A stretch of DNA of 64,000 nucleotides, taken from positions 248,001 through 312,000 of the forward strand of contig NZ_LMHA01000002.1 of assembly GCF_001427635.1 (NCBI RefSeq). Direction: 5' to 3'. The notes under the pieces were generated by a model. It was not told where the DNA came from, did not search any database, and worked only from the letters and a program-made list of their open reading frames with translations. The stretch's first letter is position 1. Each line of letters begins with the position of its first letter. This document shows positions 8,461-19,588 of this stretch, piece after piece. This DNA is from Pseudoxanthomonas sp. Root65 (GTDB lineage: Bacteria; Pseudomonadota; Gammaproteobacteria; Xanthomonadales; Xanthomonadaceae). Position numbers and translations under genes: made by a program.

Positions 8461-8898
8461 TCAAGCACGGAAGGTCTCCGTGGGGGTGGGACGCAGGCGC
8501 CGCAGTGCGATCTCCAGCGCCATCGCATAGGCGCGCGGCAGGTCGTTACGCAGGATCACGGTGACCAGCGGCGCGTGCTGGGGTTGCACGCGCGGTTCGA
8601 GCGCATGCGCCGCATCGTCGTGCACTTCAATGTAGGGTGAAGGCAACGTGTCGAGGGCGTCGCGCAGGGCATGGGCGTGGGCGGGACCCTGCATCGCCAG
8701 TTCGCCGACATCGAGCAGCAGCATGTCGGTCCGTTCCCTGCGCGCACGGCGCAGCCCGCAGACCAGGTCATGAACGCTGGCGAAGGCGCGGTACCGCAAC
8801 GATTGGCCAGCGGCGTTCGCACGCTGGCGCAGCGGTCGGTAGAGGGGACTGACATCGGGATGCGCGGCATGCGGGCCGCGCAGTATCATGATGGACAT
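8461..8898 (-). CDS. Type II 3-dehydroquinate dehydratase-like protein, probably not catalytic (paralogue 2)
   Basis: 145 aa. Shares with its downstream neighbour MSI-x3-RGP at the N-terminus, LLLDVGEL at the position of AroQ NPGA, PYIEVHDDAAHA at the AroQ VEVHLSN position, and YAMALEIALRRL near the C-terminus. As in paralogue 1 the catalytic Tyr/Arg loop and the NPG asparagine are gone. The ATG at 8898 was chosen by matching the MSI start of paralogue 1. The two genes presumably arose by duplication and then diverged strongly. Function unknown; a structural, binding or regulatory role is inference. Confidence 0.55.
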   Translation of the reverse strand: MSIMILRGPHAAHPDVSPLYRPLRQRANAAGQSLRYRAFASVHDLVCGLRRARRERTDMLLLDVGELAMQGPAHAHALRDALDTLPSPYIEVHDDAAHALEPRVQPQHAPLVTVILRNDLPRAYAMALEIALRRLRPTPTETFRA

Positions 8899-9006
8899 GG
8901 AACGGTTCGTGGCGCACATCGCGTGCGGTGTGGCCACGATAGGCGCCACGGGCGTAAAGCCACCATGCCGTTACGCCTGCGCCGGCGTAAAGAACGCGTA
9001 GCCTTC

Positions 9007-9629
9007 TCAACACAGCACGATCAAACACACACCCGTCAGCGCGAGCAGAAGCGTCCATGCGGCTTCCGTGGAGAATGCGCGATGCCGGAGGCTGCGAGAG
9101 ACACTTCGGGCGACCAGCTGTGTCGTCGCCAGCATCGCCAGCAGATGCAAGGCGACCGCCATCAGCATCGGTACGAGCGATCCGCTGGCGGTGATCGCAC
9201 ATGCGGTTCCGTCCGGCATGCACAGCGGCACCAGCGCCGGCACCAGCATCAGCCCGCTGCCATGCGCGGTACCCATCAGGCACACCATGCGACCAGACCT
9301 GCATACGAGCGGTATGCCGGTGGCGCGTCGCCAGAGGGTCGCTTTCTCGCCAGCCGCCATGCGGCGAACGCGTGCAGACACCCTCCCGCCAAGGCCTGCA
9401 TGCGATCAGGCGCCAGCCTCATGCCCTGCGTCACCAGTGCGATGACCAACGCGACCGACAGCGCATGTCCGATGGCGACCGTCAGCAGCGCACGGTGCAG
9501 GTCACGCGTGTCGCCGCTGCGCGTCGCCTGCGATGCGGCGAACAGCCAGCCGTTCGCCGGACTCATGCCGTGCAGGACGCCGACGCCGGCGACCACCAGC
9601 CATGGCCACCACGCGTCCGGCGGCAACAT
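9007..9629 (-). pseudogene. Polytopic membrane protein disrupted by a frameshift
   Basis: Two frames together make one membrane protein of about 205 residues. The first part (from ATG 9629) reads WLVVAGVGVLHGMSPANGW... and stops at 9276-9278; the second frame, entered near 9279-9290, continues LMGTAHGSGLMLVPALVPLC and ends with a TM-rich tail at 9007. The two His-Gly motifs, LHGMSPANGW and AHGSGLMLVP, look like paired halves of a small transporter. One base appears to be missing around GCATGGTGTGCCTGA. No slippery heptamer is visible. It could be a real pseudogene or a sequencing error; the gene order (12 bases after the DUF899 stop) suggests one operon with that gene. Confidence 0.6.
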
Positions 9630-9641
9630 GACGGTGCGGCC

Positions 9642-10406
9642 TCAGGGCGTCGCCGCGCAGCATCCATCGCCTGCGGCGACCGGCGCTACGGCGTAGCGGT
9701 CATGGTGGCGCACCCACGCCATCGGGTAGTCCAGTGCGTCTTCGTCGCGGCCGTGCGGCGTCAGGTCGAGCAGCGCGTAGGTATGCATCATCGTCTCCAC
9801 CCCTCGGCCGTAGCGCGAGTACGTGTGGAAGACCTGGCCGACATCGTCGCGCACGAACACGCTGATCCCCGGCGCTTCCTCGTGCGGGAACGGCTGGCGC
9901 GTGTAGTTGTAGTCCACCGCGCCGCGTGACATCTCCTCCTGGGTGAAGTGCACGCCGAAGTCGTGGTTGAACGAGGTGCCGAACGAAGAGACCCACGGGA
10001 ACGTCCAACCCATCCGACGGCGGAACGCCTCGATGTCGGCCAGCGGCGCCCGCGACACCGCAACCAGGGTCAGGTCGCGTTGCGCGAGGTGCGGCAGGAC
10101 GCCGGCATGATGGTCGGCCATGAAGGAGCAGCTCTTGCAGCCCTGCTCCCAGCCCGGCGCGAACATGAAGTGCTGCACCATCAGCTGGCGGCGCCCATCG
10201 AACAGTTCGATCAGCGTGCGTGTGCCCTGCAGCGTGTGGAAGGCATAAGGCGTATCGACGCGTACCCACGGCAATGCGCGCCGTTCGCGTGCGATCCGGT
10301 CGTGCAGACCGGTCAGTTCCTTCTCCCGGGCGAGCAGCGCGAGGCGCGCGGTACGCCAAGTGTCGCGGGAAACGATGGCAGGGATTTCGTGCGCAGCGAT
10401 CTTCAT
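9642..10406 (-). CDS. DUF899 family thioredoxin-like protein
   Basis: 254 aa. Matches the DUF899 pattern: an N-terminal helical part with LLAREKELTGLHD and RALPWVRVD, the central FAPGWEQGCKSCSFMADHH segment with CxxC, and the conserved FPWVSSFGTSFNHDFGVHF and YNYTRQP blocks. Family members have a thioredoxin-like fold of unknown reaction, with the CKSC pair as the obvious candidate redox site. It lies between a beta-propeller gene (119 bases upstream) and the frameshifted membrane protein. Confidence 0.85.
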   Translation of the reverse strand: MKIAAHEIPAIVSRDTWRTARLALLAREKELTGLHDRIARERRALPWVRVDTPYAFHTLQGTRTLIELFDGRRQLMVQHFMFAPGWEQGCKSCSFMADHHAGVLPHLAQRDLTLVAVSRAPLADIEAFRRRMGWTFPWVSSFGTSFNHDFGVHFTQEEMSRGAVDYNYTRQPFPHEEAPGISVFVRDDVGQVFHTYSRYGRGVETMMHTYALLDLTPHGRDEDALDYPMAWVRHHDRYAVAPVAAGDGCCAATP

Positions 10407-10525
10407 GGGAGGATTTCCTCGGGTGGATGGCACGGGTGCAGGCAGGCGGCAGCGAGCATCGTCCGCGTCGCCTCTGTATGCGGCCGAGAGCGGTACGAGA
10501 GTGCCGCGTGGGGTTGCGCGAAGCG

Positions 10526-11191
10526 TCAGTCGGCCCGTGCGGGACGCCTGACCGCGCGCAGCAGGCCGCTGGGGCCGCCACCGCAATAGAACAGGTCGGC
10601 GCCGTCGGATTCCAGGCCGCTGACGTGGGCGCCCGCCGGCATGTCGAAGCGTTCGAGCACGCGGCCGTCGCGCGGGTCGATGCGGCGCAGGTCGCTGTCG
10701 TCGCCCTCCCAGGTGGCGTGCCAGAGTTCGCCGTCGACCCAGCTGACGCCGGTGACGAAGCGGTCGGATGCGAGCGTGCGGAGGATCTCGCCGGTGGCCG
10801 GGTCGATCTGGTGGATGCAGCGCTCACGGTACTGGCCCACCCACAGGCTGCCTTCGGCCCAGGCCATGCCCGAATCGCGGCCCTGGCCCGGTGCGGGAAT
10901 CGAGGCGACCACGGCCCCGGTTACCGGATCGATCTTGTCGATGCGCGCTTCGACCAACTGGTACAGGTGCGTGCCGTCGAAGGCGGTGCCGGCATCGCCG
11001 GGACGGTCGATGCTGCGGATGACGTCGCCGCTGGCGGGCTCGATGGCCAGGATGCGCTCGCTGGTGGCGGCCCAGACGTGCCGGCCGTCGTGGGTCACGC
11101 CGTGGATGCTGGGTGAGCCGTCGAAGGGGCCGTACTCGCGGACGATCTCGACGTAGCGGGCGGGGGTGTCGTGGCGTGTGGCGTCGTTCAT
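10526..11191 (-). CDS. Six-bladed beta-propeller-like protein (glutamine cyclotransferase / Vgb-like)
   Basis: 221 aa from the ATG at 11191 (an alternative ATG is at 11200). Repeating blades of the form WAATSERILAIEPASGDV, YQLVEARIDKIDPVTGAV, WVGQYRERCIHQIDPATGEI and WHATWEGDDSDLRRIDPRDG point to a propeller of the glutamine cyclotransferase/streptogramin lyase type. No signal peptide is seen, so it is probably cytoplasmic. It shares strand and spacing with the regulator upstream and the DUF899 gene downstream, which suggests one transcription unit. The substrate is unknown. Confidence 0.65.
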   Translation of the reverse strand: MNDATRHDTPARYVEIVREYGPFDGSPSIHGVTHDGRHVWAATSERILAIEPASGDVIRSIDRPGDAGTAFDGTHLYQLVEARIDKIDPVTGAVVASIPAPGQGRDSGMAWAEGSLWVGQYRERCIHQIDPATGEILRTLASDRFVTGVSWVDGELWHATWEGDDSDLRRIDPRDGRVLERFDMPAGAHVSGLESDGADLFYCGGGPSGLLRAVRRPARAD

Positions 11192-11227
11192 GGCGGGCAT
11201 CCGTATGCGTGGGGGGACGGGGCCAAT

Positions 11228-12448
11228 CTACGCAGGCGGCGTCGCGGCAGGGAGTAACAAGATCGTCGTGAATCCGGCCAGCGGCGGCGCCACCCAGCGT
11301 TGCGCGCGGGCGCGGCCGACCGCACGCACCTGCCCGGCAGCTTCCATCGCGGCGAGTGCGCGCTGCACCGAACGCTGGCTGTCGCCGGTGGCCAGCGCCA
11401 GCGCCGAGGTGGACCAGGCCATGCCATCGGCCAGCAGTCCGTGCAGTACGCCCTGTTCGCCTTCGACCGGCGGCGCCAGCACCACCACGCCGTGCCTGCC
11501 GTGCGGGGACAGCTGGAAGCCGCGCGCGGTGGCGGTAAGCGCGGCGAACGGGATGAGCAGGCGACGCAGGCGTCCGATTTCCACGCGCAACCGCGCGCGG
11601 TGCGTCTCGTCCGGTTGGCGCGTGCGGAATACGCGCGCGATCAGCGCGTTGCGCTCGACGTCGCCGGGCCAGCCGGTAGCGAGTGCGCGCAGCAGCGCGA
11701 ACAGCACGGGGCGGCGCGCGAACGAGCGAATGGTGCTGCCATCGCGCAGTGCATGGCGCACGGCATCGACGACCAGTGCGCCGGAAGCGAGCAGGGCTTC
11801 CACATCATCCAGCGTCACCGGCTGTTCGTGGCCGGCCTGCATCACGCGCGCAGCGGGACGTTGCAGGCTGGCGTCGAGCTGCGCGATCTCGGCGGACAGC
11901 GAGGGAATGCCCGCCTGCGCGGCGGCGGTACGTGCGCGCTGCAACGCGAGGCGTGCCTCGCGCGTGCGCAGCGAGCGCAGGGCGATTTCGGCCTGCGCAA
12001 GCGCGGCCAGGGCATGGTGCGCGGCGGGTGCGCCTTCCAGATCGAGCGCGTCCACGGCGGCACGCGCGGCTTGCAGCCGCCCCAGCAGCAGGTGGCGACG
12101 CAGCGCAATCAGTTCCGCGTGGCGCGCGTTGGCGCGGTCGCCGCGCGCGGCCAGCGCCTGTGCGGCGGTGTACAGGCGTTGCGGCTCGGCGCCGAAATCG
12201 CGCAGGGCCAGCGCCACCTCCGCCTCAGCGACGACACAGCGCGCCCGGGCCATGGGCTCGCGGGGACCGAAACCGCGCGCGGCGCGACGCAGCAGATCGC
12301 GCGCACGCGGATAGTCGCCCAACTGCGCCATCGCGATACCGCGCAGGGCGAGCGCAGGCGGGTCGTCCCGCCAGCCCACGTGCTTGAGTGCGCCCAGGAC
12401 GTCGCCGGTCGAGAGGGCGCGCCCGGCGGCGGCGATCAGGGAATCCAT
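11228..12448 (-). CDS. TPR-containing helix-turn-helix transcriptional regulator
   Basis: 406 aa. The N-terminal half is Ala-rich and helical with TPR-like repeats (ALRGIAMAQLGDYPRARDLLRRAAR, ARGDRANARHAELIALRRHLL). The C-terminal part has a segment like an OmpR/SARP-type winged helix (RARLRVEIGRLRRLLIPFA, TARGFQLSP) and an HTH resembling a MarR/GntR helix pair (LLADGMAWSTSALALATGDSQRSVQRALAAMEAAGQV). It is probably a local regulator of the propeller and DUF899 genes that follow 36 bases later. Ligand unknown. Confidence 0.65.
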   Translation of the reverse strand: MDSLIAAAGRALSTGDVLGALKHVGWRDDPPALALRGIAMAQLGDYPRARDLLRRAARGFGPREPMARARCVVAEAEVALALRDFGAEPQRLYTAAQALAARGDRANARHAELIALRRHLLLGRLQAARAAVDALDLEGAPAAHHALAALAQAEIALRSLRTREARLALQRARTAAAQAGIPSLSAEIAQLDASLQRPAARVMQAGHEQPVTLDDVEALLASGALVVDAVRHALRDGSTIRSFARRPVLFALLRALATGWPGDVERNALIARVFRTRQPDETHRARLRVEIGRLRRLLIPFAALTATARGFQLSPHGRHGVVVLAPPVEGEQGVLHGLLADGMAWSTSALALATGDSQRSVQRALAAMEAAGQVRAVGRARAQRWVAPPLAGFTTILLLPAATPPA

Positions 12449-12621
12449 GCCGGCAGCCTACCGCGCGGGCATGCTGGCGTCGCGGGCGTCATGAGGCGGC
12501 AGATGCATTTCGCCGCGGGCCTGTGGAACCTCGCGTTGACGCCTCCCTGACATCCCGTCGCGGACACTCGTTGACCGCATGCCATGCCATTACTGTCGGC
12601 TCTTCAAACGGAGATCGCACC

Positions 12622-13050
12622 ATGGAAACGCAGGAACTGCATCGCGGTCGGCTGATCGACCACATCCAACTGGTCGTCCGCGACCTGGACGCCAGCCGCG
12701 CGTTCTACACGGCGGTATTCGATGTATTGGGCGTGCCGATGGGCGGCACCGCCGACGATTACTTCTGGGCCGATGAGCTGTTCGTGTCCACCGCCGACAG
12801 CGAGGCGGCGGAAGGCAAACTGACCGGTCGGCACCACCTGGCGTTCCAAGCACAGGACCGGGCGGCGGTGGAAGCGTTCCACAAGGCGGCGCTGGCCAAC
12901 GGCGGCACCGACAACGGCGCGCCGGGCGAGCGGCCCTATCATCCGGGGTATTACGCCGCGTTCGTGCTGGATCCGGACGGCAACAACATCGAGGCCGTGT
13001 ACCACGGTGAAGCCAAACGCAGCGCGCCGTCGGTGAAGGTCGCCTTCTAG
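12622..13050 (+). CDS. VOC superfamily (glyoxalase/bleomycin-resistance fold) protein
   Basis: 142 aa. The two beta-alpha-beta-beta-beta modules are visible: LIDHIQLVVRDLDASRAFYTAV at the start, and HHLAFQAQDRAAVEAFHKAAL with YYAAFVLDPDGNNIEAVYHG at the end. Metal-ligand candidates are the His in LIDHIQL and the Glu in NNIEAVY. The reaction is not predictable. The ATG at 12622 was chosen as the point where the domain begins; 173 bases upstream separate it from the divergent regulator gene. Confidence 0.85.
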   Translation: METQELHRGRLIDHIQLVVRDLDASRAFYTAVFDVLGVPMGGTADDYFWADELFVSTADSEAAEGKLTGRHHLAFQAQDRAAVEAFHKAALANGGTDNGAPGERPYHPGYYAAFVLDPDGNNIEAVYHGEAKRSAPSVKVAF

Positions 13051-13056
13051 GCGACG

Positions 13057-14301
13057 TCAGGCCGGCTGGCTGCCTGATTGCGGTTGCGCGGCGCGGCGCT
13101 TCACCAGCGCACGGAAGAACGGGCCGGTCAGCAGCGTCGACAGCACGGCCAGGGTGACCAGTGCGGCGAAGGCGTGTTCGGACAACAGGCCTTTGTCGCG
13201 CAAGATGGTGGCGGCGACGATTTCCATCAGGCCCTTGCATTGCAGCAGCGTGCCGACCGCCAGCGCGTCGCGGCGGGACAGGTGCGAGGCCGGCGGGCAC
13301 GCCAGCACGGCGGCGAGCTTGGCGACCACCGCCAGCACCAGCAGTGCGAGCGACGCCTGCAGCGACGCCCAGCCCAGCACGCTGCCGTCGATCTTCAGGC
13401 CGCTGTGACCGAAGAACAGCGGTGCGAGCCCGATCAGTGCGAACTGGCCCAGCCGTTCCACCGGCAAGCGTCGGCCCCACGCCGGCGGCACCATCGCGCC
13501 GCCGAAGTACGCGCCCAGCAGGGCATGCAGGCCCAGCTGCGAACTGGCCCAGGCACCGGCGACCATAAAGACCGGTAGCGACACCCACACCAGCCAGGCC
13601 GGCGGCGGTGCGCGCAGCCGCTGTGCCAGCGTGCCGGCGGCGGCCAGCAGGATCGCCACGCCCAGCGCGAGCACATGCAGGACGGAGGCGCCGGCCAGCA
13701 GTGAACCGCCCTCGGCAGCCAGCAGCAACAGTGCCAGGCCGATCCACAGCACGGCGTCGTCGATCACCGCGATGCGCAGCGCCAGCTGGGTCAGCGGGCG
13801 ATGCAGCGGACCGAGTTCGCGCACGATGCCGATCAGCACGGGCAGCGCACTCACCGCAAGGCACAGGCCGATGGCCATCGAGCCCATCCACGCGCCGCCG
13901 CGCGGTGCGTCCCAGCCCGGCAGGCCGGTGAAGTAGTAATGCGCGGCCAGCGTGCCCAGGGCGAACGGCAGCAGCAGCGCCATGCCGGCGCTGGCCATGA
14001 AACGCAGCGCCTGCGTGCGCGGCAGCGGGGCGGCTTCGGAGGTGGGGGGCAGGTGCGCGGACTGACGCGTTTCCAGGCCGGCGGTGAAGGCGAGCAGCAG
14101 CACGCCGACGAAACCCAGCTGCCCACCGAGCTTCGACGGCACGCCCCAGCCGGCGGGCAGCACGCCGGTGGCCGCCAGCCCCAGCCCGATGATGATCGGG
14201 ATGACCGCGATCGGGATCGCCCGTCCCAGCACGCGCCATACTCCCCAGGCCAGGCCAATGAAGATCAGGGCATCGAGGGCGAAGGCGGCCAGAGCGGGCA
14301 T
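13057..14301 (-). CDS. Monovalent cation:proton antiporter, CPA2/Kef type membrane domain
   Basis: 414 aa, about 12 membrane spans. Typical Na+/H+ exchanger features include GLGLAATGVLP, GFVGVLLLAFTAGLE, the SALPVLIGIVRELG helix, IAVIDDAVLW (acidic residues of the transport core) and LLQCKGLMEIVAATIL. No TrkA-N or C-terminal nucleotide-binding domain follows, so this is a bare transport domain. It probably exchanges K+ or Na+ for protons at the inner membrane. It converges with the VOC gene, 6 bases apart. Confidence 0.8.
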   Translation of the reverse strand: MPALAAFALDALIFIGLAWGVWRVLGRAIPIAVIPIIIGLGLAATGVLPAGWGVPSKLGGQLGFVGVLLLAFTAGLETRQSAHLPPTSEAAPLPRTQALRFMASAGMALLLPFALGTLAAHYYFTGLPGWDAPRGGAWMGSMAIGLCLAVSALPVLIGIVRELGPLHRPLTQLALRIAVIDDAVLWIGLALLLLAAEGGSLLAGASVLHVLALGVAILLAAAGTLAQRLRAPPPAWLVWVSLPVFMVAGAWASSQLGLHALLGAYFGGAMVPPAWGRRLPVERLGQFALIGLAPLFFGHSGLKIDGSVLGWASLQASLALLVLAVVAKLAAVLACPPASHLSRRDALAVGTLLQCKGLMEIVAATILRDKGLLSEHAFAALVTLAVLSTLLTGPFFRALVKRRAAQPQSGSQPA

Positions 14302-14356
14302 GGGCGCGATGGTAAACGCTTGGGGCAACCGCTGCGCGGATGCAGGCACGCCAATC

Positions 14357-14430
14357 TGTGGGGGCGACGTCAGTCGCGAAGAGACGTCGCGGTTTCGATC
14401 GAAAGCATCGCGACTTGCGTCGCTCCCACC
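14357..14430. repeat. REP-like inverted repeat doublet
   Basis: Two facing copies of the local repeat core: GTGGGGGCGACGTCAGTCGC at 14358-14377 and TCGCGACTTGCGTCGCTCCC at about 14408-14427, with short unrelated DNA between. The doublet sits between the antiporter gene and the end of gcvP. It is the same family as the elements at 19465, 23963, 37895, 58788 and 60845. Confidence 0.8.
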
Positions 14431-14455
14431 GGAGCATGCCCGGGCCCGGAAAGCA

Positions 14456-14480
14456 GAAGGCCCCGCGATGCGGGGCCTTC
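14456..14480 (-). terminator. Rho-independent terminator of gcvP
   Basis: GAAGGCCCCGC and GCGGGGCCTTC form an 11-base stem with a 3-base loop, 20 bases beyond the gcvP stop. On the minus strand it is followed by TGCTTTCC. Position and stem strength fit a gcvP terminator. Confidence 0.7.
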
Positions 14481-14500
14481 CACGATCCGCCTGAGGCGGC

Positions 14501-17395
<2,895 letters not shown>

Positions 17396-17449
17396 GGGAG
17401 GCATCCGGAAGGGCAATAGGGCCAGCGTGCGGAAGCCGCACGTGGGATG

Positions 17450-17646
17450 CCCCTCTGTCCTTTTGCCTGAGAGTTTGGAAGCGCGCCGACGAGGAGGTCG
17501 CGTGCTTCGTGCCCCTTCGGCGCCGGCGCTGCCGCGAGGGCGGCCGGTCTCTCCAGAGTGTCGTTGCAGTGGTGGTATCGGGCCTGAGCGATTACGGGCG
17601 TTTGCGCCTTCGGCAGCACGTCGCGGACGACGGGCTTCTCCCACCG
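17450..17646 (-). promoter_or_regulatory. Tandem glycine riboswitch upstream of gcvP
   Basis: On the minus strand aptamer 1 (about 17646-17569) reads GGTGGGAGAAGCCC ... CTGCCGAAGGCGCAA ... CGCTCAGGCCC ... CCACCAC, and aptamer 2 (17558-17452) reads CTCTGGAGAGACCGGCC ... GCGCCGAAGGGGCA ... AAACTCTCAGGCAAAAGG, then ACAGAGG. These are the conserved cores of the glycine riboswitch class, with P1 stems GGTGG/CCACC and CTCTG/CAGAG. The short linker between aptamers is about 10 bases. The rest of the 370-base gap to the divergent exporter gene holds promoters I cannot place. Confidence 0.95.
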
Positions 17647-17765
17647 GGTGTTGCCAGCGGATTATAGCCCGCCAGGGCGGGCCACCGGCGGTTTGGGCTT
17701 ACCATGTGCAGCCCGGCGAGGCCTGTTCATGTGGCCGCGCGGCGCCTGTCCGGAGTTTTCCCGCA

Positions 17766-19019
17766 ATGAGTGCCCCCCACGCCATCTCCAATCGCCGCCT
17801 GGCCCTGCTGCTGGGCGGGCTGGCGATGTTCGGCCCGTTCTCGATCGACACCATCTTCCCGGCGTTCCCGGCCATCGGCACGCAACTGGGCGCCGACAAG
17901 GTGGCGATGCAGCAGACCATCAGCGTGTACCTGCTGACCTATGCGCTGATGAGCCTGGTGCACGGGCCGCTGTCGGATACGTTCGGCCGGCGGCGGGTGA
18001 TCCTGGGGGGCCTGGTCGTGTTCCTGCTGGCCTCGGTGGGCTGCGCGCTGGCCACCGACATGGGTACGTTGCTGCTGTTCCGGGCCGTGCAGGGCCTGTC
18101 GGCCGGCGTGGGCTTCATCGTCGGGCGTGCGGTGATCCGCGATGCCCGCGATGGCGACGACGCGCAACGGCTGATGAGCCAGGTGTCGATGATCTTCGGC
18201 ATCGCCCCGGCCATCGCGCCGATCGTGGGCGGCTGGATCCTCGGCTGGAGCGCGTGGCCGATGATCTTCTGGTTCCTGGCGGGCTTCTCGCTGCTGTTGA
18301 TCGTGGCCGTGATCGGATGGCTGCCGGAAACGCATCCGCCGGAGGCACGCCTGAAGGTGTCGCCGCGCATCCTGCTGCGCGACTACCTGGGCATCGCGCG
18401 CAATCCGCGCTTCCTGCGGCTGGCGGCGGCGGGTTCGCTGAGTTTCGGCGGGCTGTTCCTGTACATCGCGTCGGCGCCGGCGTTCGTGATGGACCTGCTG
18501 CACCTGGACGAACAGCAGTTCGCGTGGCTGTTCCTGCCCACGATCGGGGGCATGGTGCTGGGCGCGTTCCTGTCGGGGCGCGCCGCCGGACGCATCGAAG
18601 GCACGCGGCTGGTGAGGATCGGCTACGCCTGCATGGCCGTGGCCATGGTCGCCAACGTCGGCTACAACGCCTGGGCCGGCGATGCCATCCGCGTGCCGTG
18701 GGCGGTGCTGCCGATGATGCTGGCGGCACTGGGCGTGGCGCTGGTATTCCCGATCCTGACGCTGGCCATCCTCGACATGTACCCGCGCCAGCGCGGTGCG
18801 GCGTCGTCGCTGCAGGCGTTCAGCAATCTCATCATCAATGCGGTGATCGCCGGACTGCTGTCGCCGTTGTTGAGCCATCATGGCCTACACCTGGCGCTCG
18901 GCATGGCCGGCTTCGTGCTGCTGGGCTGGCTGATGTGGCAGTGGGAAGCGCATGCCCACCGGCGCCGGCTGGCCTGTCCGCGCAACGCCGCCGCGCTCGA
19001 ACCCACCGATCAACTCTGA
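17766..19019 (+). CDS. Drug-resistance MFS exporter, Bcr/CflA family
   Basis: 417 aa, 12 predicted membrane helices. The Bcr/CflA signature is present: FSIDTIFPAFPAIG in helix 1, LVHGPLSDTFGRRRVILGG (motif A) between helices 2 and 3, and RAVQGLSAGVGFIVGRAVIRD (motif B) in helix 4. Such proteins export drugs or metabolites by proton antiport at the inner membrane; the substrate cannot be told. The ATG at 17766 is used; the longer in-frame extension crosses the divergent riboswitch region. A small gene follows 17 bases later. Confidence 0.88.
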   Translation: MSAPHAISNRRLALLLGGLAMFGPFSIDTIFPAFPAIGTQLGADKVAMQQTISVYLLTYALMSLVHGPLSDTFGRRRVILGGLVVFLLASVGCALATDMGTLLLFRAVQGLSAGVGFIVGRAVIRDARDGDDAQRLMSQVSMIFGIAPAIAPIVGGWILGWSAWPMIFWFLAGFSLLLIVAVIGWLPETHPPEARLKVSPRILLRDYLGIARNPRFLRLAAAGSLSFGGLFLYIASAPAFVMDLLHLDEQQFAWLFLPTIGGMVLGAFLSGRAAGRIEGTRLVRIGYACMAVAMVANVGYNAWAGDAIRVPWAVLPMMLAALGVALVFPILTLAILDMYPRQRGAASSLQAFSNLIINAVIAGLLSPLLSHHGLHLALGMAGFVLLGWLMWQWEAHAHRRRLACPRNAAALEPTDQL

Positions 19020-19036
19020 CGTCCTGCGAGAACCCC

Positions 19037-19447
19037 ATGTCGATCCAGTCCAAAGCCCGCCGCGAGGCGAAGAAGCGCAAGGCGACCAAGGCGCACAACC
19101 AGGCACGCGCCAACGCACCGGCGATCGAGCCGCATGCCGAACTGCGCAACCCCGAGGGCGAGCTGTTGGCGGGCGTGGTGCGCCAGGCGGGCGTGTGGGT
19201 GCTGGGCCTGGATGGCCGCATCGCCGGCACGTCCGACAGCGCGGCCGAGGTGCTGGCGATGATCAAGCAGGCCGCCGCGCTGCACGAGGCGCAGGGCAAC
19301 GCCGTGCGCCTGGTCTATTCGGACGAACTGCGCGACACCGCGGTGATCGAAGCGGCGGCACAGGGACTGACGCTCGAGCAGTTCGAGGCGCAACTGGCCG
19401 AACAGATGAAGATGAACAAGCCGGAATCGGCGCCGGACGTCAATTGA
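19037..19447 (+). CDS. Conserved hypothetical protein, 136 aa
   Basis: Strongly basic N-terminus (SKARREAKKRKATKAHNQAR) followed by a small alpha/beta segment (GELLAGVVRQAGVWVLGLDGRIAGTSDSAAEVLAMIKQ) and a Glu-rich helix at the C-terminus. No membrane segment. The basic tail suggests nucleic-acid or ribosome contact, but the family is not known to me beyond resemblance to xanthomonad hypotheticals. It follows the exporter by 17 bases and is likely co-transcribed. A REP doublet starts 18 bases after its stop. Confidence 0.65.
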   Translation: MSIQSKARREAKKRKATKAHNQARANAPAIEPHAELRNPEGELLAGVVRQAGVWVLGLDGRIAGTSDSAAEVLAMIKQAAALHEAQGNAVRLVYSDELRDTAVIEAAAQGLTLEQFEAQLAEQMKMNKPESAPDVN

Positions 19448-19464
19448 GCGTCCCTCGAGTTCCG

Positions 19465-19588
19465 GTGTGGGAGCGACGTAAGTCGCGATAGTCTGCCGCG
19501 GTACGCTGGCGCCTCGTAGACGAATGGTGAGCGGTCGGATTCTGACGAGCTCAAGCTGAGCGATCGCGACTTACGTCGCTCCCACACC
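19465..19588. repeat. REP-like inverted repeat doublet
   Basis: Left arm GTGTGGGAGCGACGTAAGTC (from 19466) and right arm GACTTACGTCGCTCCCACAC (about 19568-19587) are exact inverted copies about 75 bases apart. The right arm overlaps the end of the next minus-strand gene and encodes its last residues and stop. Confidence 0.88.

Noticed and set aside
8001-8898. Working shikimate-pathway dehydroquinases (aroQ)
   Set aside because: Active-site loop, catalytic Asn and Arg positions are changed in both copies, so naming them aroQ would be misleading.
9276-9300. Programmed ribosomal frameshift in the membrane protein
   Set aside because: No slippery heptamer, pseudoknot or internal ribosome-binding signal is visible; a one-base loss is simpler.
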